Positions 40,768 through 43,329 of a DNA stretch of 43,329 bases are shown here, piece after piece (the first letter of the stretch is position 1; every line of letters starts with the position of its first letter). A program made the position numbers and the translations under genes. The stretch comes from Deltaproteobacteria bacterium (GTDB lineage: Bacteria > Myxococcota_A > UBA9160 > UBA6930). The stretch is taken from the NCBI GenBank assembly GCA_016875395.1, contig VGRF01000033.1, forward strand, positions 1 to 43,329, read 5' to 3'. The notes under the pieces were generated by a model, which was not told the origin of the DNA, did not search any database, and worked only from the letters and a program-made list of their open reading frames with translations.

Positions 40768-42927
40768 CTATCGGGCGTCGCGGCCTTCGAGCATCTGCAG
40801 CACGAAAGCGCAGTCGCGGGCGTGCTCGCGGTAGCGCTGGTAGCGCCCAGACTTGCCGCCGTGTCCCGCCTCCATGTTGACCACGAACAGCAGTGGGTTG
40901 CGGTCGGTCTTGTGGGCCCGCAGCTTGGCCACCCACTTGGCGGGCTCGTAATACTGGACCTGGCTGTCGTGCAGACCGGCGGTGACCAGCATCGCGGGGT
41001 AGGCCTGGGCCCGGATGTTGTCGTACGGCGAATAGGACGCCATGTAATCGTAAAAAGCCTTGTCTTTGGGGTTGCCCCACTCGTCGAACTCGTTGGTGGT
41101 CAGAGGGATGCTTTCGTCGAGCATGGTGGTCACCACGTCGACGAAGGGCACGTGCGCGATGACGCCGCGGTAGAGCTCGGGCCGCTGGTTGATCACCGCC
41201 CCCATCAACAGGCCACCGGCGCTGCCGCCCCGCGCGAACACCTTGCCGGGGGCGGCGATGCCTTGGGCCAGGAGGAACTCGGTGACGTCGACGAAGTCGG
41301 TGAAGGTGTTCTTCTTGCTGAGCAGCTTGCCGTTCTCGTACCAGCGCCGGCCGAGCTCCTGGCCGCCACGGACGTGGGCGACGGCGACCGCCACACCACG
41401 GTCGAGCAGGCTCAGCAACGTCGAGTCGAACTCCGGGTCGTTGGCGTAGCCGTACGAGCCGTAGCCCTCGATGAGCAGGGGGTTGCCCCCCGGCTGGCGC
41501 CGGTCCTTGCGGTAGACGAGCGACACGGGGACAGTGGCGCCGTCGCCGGCGGGCGCCTGGAGGTATTCGCTGGCGTAGGCCGCCGGGTCGAAGGGGCCGA
41601 GCACCGGCTCGCGTTTGAGCTGCTTGCGCTCGCCGCTGACCAGGTCGAGCTCGTAGGTGGTGTCCGGCGTCGACAGCGAGGTGTAAACGTAGCGGACCTT
41701 GGTGCTGTCGGGGTCGGGCAGGTCGATCAGCGACATGGTGTAGGTCGGCTCTTCGGCCGCCACCAAGGAGGGCTCCCCCTTCTTGGGCAGCAAGCGCACC
41801 TTGCGCAGCCCGCCCGAGCGCTCGTCGACCGCGACGAAGGTGTTGTAGAGGCCGAAGCCTTCGACGAAGGCGTCGTCGCGGTGGGGCACCAGATCCTTCC
41901 AGGCGGTGCGCTTGGCGGACGAGGCCTCGGGCACCTCCAGGAGGCGGAAGTTCGTCGCCTGCCAGTTGCTGCGGATGACGAAGCGCCCGTCGAGGTGGTC
42001 GACCGAGTATTCGTGGTCCTTTTCGCGCGCCGCGAACACCTTGGGGGCGCCCTCGGGGCGGGCGGCCTCGATCAGGCGCACCTCGCTCGCCAGCGTGCTC
42101 CATAGGAAGATCCCGACGTACTTGCGCGACTTGGTGGTGTAGATCGAGGTGTAATAGGCCGTGTCCGGCTCCTCGTAGACGAGGGTGTCGGCGCCGGTGG
42201 CGCCGAGGCGGTGGCGGTACACCCGGTAGGTGCGCAGCGTCACCGCTTCCTTGGTGACGTAGAAGAACGTGCGGTCGTCCGCCCACTCGACGTTGCCCGC
42301 CAGATCGGTGGCGGTGTCCGGCAACAGCTGCCCGGTCTGGAGGTCCTTGAGGCGCAGGACGTAGAGGCGCCGCCCGGTGGTGTCCTCGGTGTAGGCGAGG
42401 GTCCGCCCGTTGGGGCTCACCTGGATGGCGCCCACCTGGTAGAAGCCGTGTCCTTCGGCGAGGGCGTTGGCGTCGAGCAGCACCTCTTCGGGCGCCTCGA
42501 GGGTTCGCTTGCGCCGGGCGTAGATCGGATACTCGCGCCCCGTCTCGTAGCGGACGTAGTACCAGTAGCCGCGGTCGAAGACGGGCACCGTCGAGTCGTC
42601 CTGCTGGATGCGCGCGACGATCTCCTCGTAGAGCGGCTCGATGACGCTCGGGCGCAGCATGGCCTCGGCGTAGAGGTTCTCCGACCTTAGGTACGACAGC
42701 ACGTCTTCCTTGGAGCGCGTGTCGTCGCGCAGCCAGTAGTAGGGGTCGACTCGGACCCCGTGGGGAGAGGTCACGTCGAACGGTCGTGCCTCCGCCACCG
42801 GGGCGTTGGGCTCGACCACCTCGGCGCCGCCGCGCGGCACCGGCGCCGGTTGGGACCCGCCGCAGGCGAGCGAGAGGGACAGGAGGAGGGTTTGCAGCAG
42901 GCCTAGGCGACGGAGACGCAGGAGCAT
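40768..42927 (-). CDS. Oligopeptidase B / prolyl-oligopeptidase-family lipoprotein
   Basis: 719 residues. Lipoprotein signal with lipobox SLAC at about residue 22 (LLLSLSLACGG). A seven-bladed propeller (about 70-450) precedes the alpha/beta hydrolase domain: IEGYGSYGYANDPEF, AVAHVRGGQELGRRWYENGK (the S9A signature), nucleophile S569 in ARGGSAGGLL, D654 in GLHDSQV, H689 in EAGHGGKSGRY. Oligopeptidase B cleaves peptides after basic residues; surface anchoring is less usual. ATG at 42,927 has a close AGGAG. Convergent with the tannase gene over 91 bases. Codon style differs from both the backbone and the tannase gene. Confidence 0.93.
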   Translation of the reverse strand: MLLRLRRLGLLQTLLLSLSLACGGSQPAPVPRGGAEVVEPNAPVAEARPFDVTSPHGVRVDPYYWLRDDTRSKEDVLSYLRSENLYAEAMLRPSVIEPLYEEIVARIQQDDSTVPVFDRGYWYYVRYETGREYPIYARRKRTLEAPEEVLLDANALAEGHGFYQVGAIQVSPNGRTLAYTEDTTGRRLYVLRLKDLQTGQLLPDTATDLAGNVEWADDRTFFYVTKEAVTLRTYRVYRHRLGATGADTLVYEEPDTAYYTSIYTTKSRKYVGIFLWSTLASEVRLIEAARPEGAPKVFAAREKDHEYSVDHLDGRFVIRSNWQATNFRLLEVPEASSAKRTAWKDLVPHRDDAFVEGFGLYNTFVAVDERSGGLRKVRLLPKKGEPSLVAAEEPTYTMSLIDLPDPDSTKVRYVYTSLSTPDTTYELDLVSGERKQLKREPVLGPFDPAAYASEYLQAPAGDGATVPVSLVYRKDRRQPGGNPLLIEGYGSYGYANDPEFDSTLLSLLDRGVAVAVAHVRGGQELGRRWYENGKLLSKKNTFTDFVDVTEFLLAQGIAAPGKVFARGGSAGGLLMGAVINQRPELYRGVIAHVPFVDVVTTMLDESIPLTTNEFDEWGNPKDKAFYDYMASYSPYDNIRAQAYPAMLVTAGLHDSQVQYYEPAKWVAKLRAHKTDRNPLLFVVNMEAGHGGKSGRYQRYREHARDCAFVLQMLEGRDAR

Positions 42928-43174
42928 GGCGCGTGCACATAGCCGGCCGGGGAAGCGAGGGCCAGAGCCCCCACGTCCTACTCCAACATCACCCGATCCG
43001 GCAGCTCATTGGGGTCGTCGCCGCGCCGTGGGAAGTGCTGCGCCTGAGCCCGCAGCACATGCCCGTTCACCCGGATTCAGGGCCCCTGATCACGAACCCG
43101 GCCCGCTCGGAAAGGACATTGGCCTTCATTACGCGGCCCACCGCCCGCCTCGCGGCCTTCTCGAGGGCGGAGCC
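42928..43174. other. 247-base intergenic stretch; possible gene end on the minus strand
   Basis: Minus-strand reading gives VNGHVLRAQAQHFPRRGDDP then NELPDRVMLE and a stop near 42,980, which has gene-like composition but no recognisable origin; a stop lies just upstream in the same frame. Possibly a decayed gene 3' end. It is followed by the IS left end at 43,175. Confidence 0.25.
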
Positions 43175-43216
43175 TGACCTGATCCAGGTTTCTCGGTCCA
43201 GTTGATTCCTGGGAGA

Positions 43217-43329
43217 ATGGCTTCCGACGAAAGGAAGCCCCCCGTGAAGAAGAGCCGGTTCAGCGAAGAGCAGATGGTGAAGATCCTGCGCGAGGCGGAT
43301 CGCGTCCCGGTGCCCGAGGTCGCGAAGCG
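43217..43329 (+). CDS. IS3-family transposase OrfA, N-terminal part (cut by window edge)
   Basis: KKSRFSEEQMVKILREADRV then PVPEVAKR, the OrfA helix-turn-helix start. Start either at ATG 43,217 (adds MASDERKPP) or GTG 43,244, which has AGGAAG six bases upstream. The rest lies beyond the window. Confidence 0.85.
   Translation, partial: MASDERKPPVKKSRFSEEQMVKILREADRVPVPEVAK
43219..43239 (+). promoter_or_regulatory. Hairpin over the transposase ribosome binding site (right IS copy)
   Basis: Arms GGCTTCC (43,219-43,225) and GGAAGCC (43,233-43,239) with a 7-base loop GACGAAA. The Shine-Dalgarno for GTG 43,244 is in the 3' arm. The same structure is at 38,845-38,865 and, with an 8-base loop, at 60-81. 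Confidence 0.6.

Larger units (their letters stand above)
43175..43329 (+). mobile_element. IS3-family left end, running out of the window
   Basis: TGACCTGATCCAGG again marks the left tip, followed by the same leader and OrfA start as at 38,801, but with continuous homology beyond the point where that copy breaks. Same orientation as the 38,801 remnant and opposite to the copy at 1-127. Confidence 0.9.

Noticed and set aside
40639-42105. Long plus-strand open frame inside the oligopeptidase gene
   Set aside because: Low-complexity valine/glycine-rich translation with no domain; it is the shadow of the S9A peptidase on the other strand.
43175-43200. ACCTGATCCAGGT at the IS tip as an independent operator
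   Set aside because: The short palindrome is part of the terminal repeat in two copies but absent from the diverged left copy, so it is better explained as IS end sequence.
35360-43329. attR copy of the tRNA 3' end
   Set aside because: I searched by eye for GGTTCGAGCCCCTCC-like sequence to the right of the tRNA and found none in the window.

Overview
The window is GC-rich bacterial chromosome with strong G/C preference at third codon positions and frequent GTG starts. Lipoprotein signals, a DUF4197 protein, an M48 membrane protease and a RDD/SpoIIM/MoxR membrane operon suggest a Gram-negative, probably aerobic and probably uncultured relative of Myxococcota or other former deltaproteobacteria. 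That placement is inference: no ribosomal RNA or marker gene is present.

Layout. Positions 1-127 hold the left end of an IS3-type insertion sequence pointing out of the window. Positions 178-7,566 hold a TetR regulator with a coupled lipoprotein, a Baeyer-Villiger-type flavin monooxygenase, an SDR dehydrogenase, a VOC protein, a crotonase, an M48 protease and a coupled polytopic glycosyltransferase. Positions 7,641-8,766 are two unrelated gene fragments fused out of frame. Positions 8,921-19,864 are a catabolic neighbourhood: a 4-hydroxyphenylacetate hydroxylase/4-hydroxybutyryl-CoA dehydratase-like flavoprotein, cytochrome P450, amidohydrolase, TIM-barrel isomerase, three esterases/hydrolases, a pyridoxamine-oxidase-like protein, a SnoaL-like protein and a luciferase-like oxidoreductase. 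With the monooxygenase, crotonase, SDRs and deacylase this looks like oxidation and ester/amide cleavage of hydrophobic or xenobiotic substrates; no complete pathway can be read. An unrecognised membrane protein follows (19,868-21,313).

Positions 21,388-28,809 are a seven-gene membrane operon on the minus strand (polytopic protein, RDD, SpoIIM-like, DUF4129, DUF4350, MoxR ATPase, DUF58), with GTGA stop/start overlaps at five of six junctions. Positions 28,868-35,236 mix intact genes (esterase, SDR, D-aminoacylase-type amidohydrolase, HEAT lipoprotein, XRE regulator) with decayed ones (epimerase remnant, orphan C-terminus, frameshifted DUF4197, a signal-peptide-only ORF).

A tRNA-Arg (35,284-35,360) is the integration site of a small mobile element (35,295-about 38,800): tyrosine integrase, RHH protein, excisionase-like HTH, replication protein, truncated prim-pol and AlpA-like HTH, all on the minus strand and preceded by an AT-rich control region. 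The order resembles the rep-xis-int module of integrative or satellite elements, but no transfer or packaging gene is visible. A truncated IS3 left end (38,801) and a second, same-orientation IS3 left end (43,175) bracket 4.2 kb with different codon use, carrying a tannase/feruloyl-esterase-family enzyme and an oligopeptidase B lipoprotein.

The least expected signal is at DNA level. In genes that almost never use A/T-ending codons, more than half of all TTA/TAA trinucleotides fall in three short words, TTGTTA, TTATCAGG and AGTGATTA, in several reading frames and on both strands.
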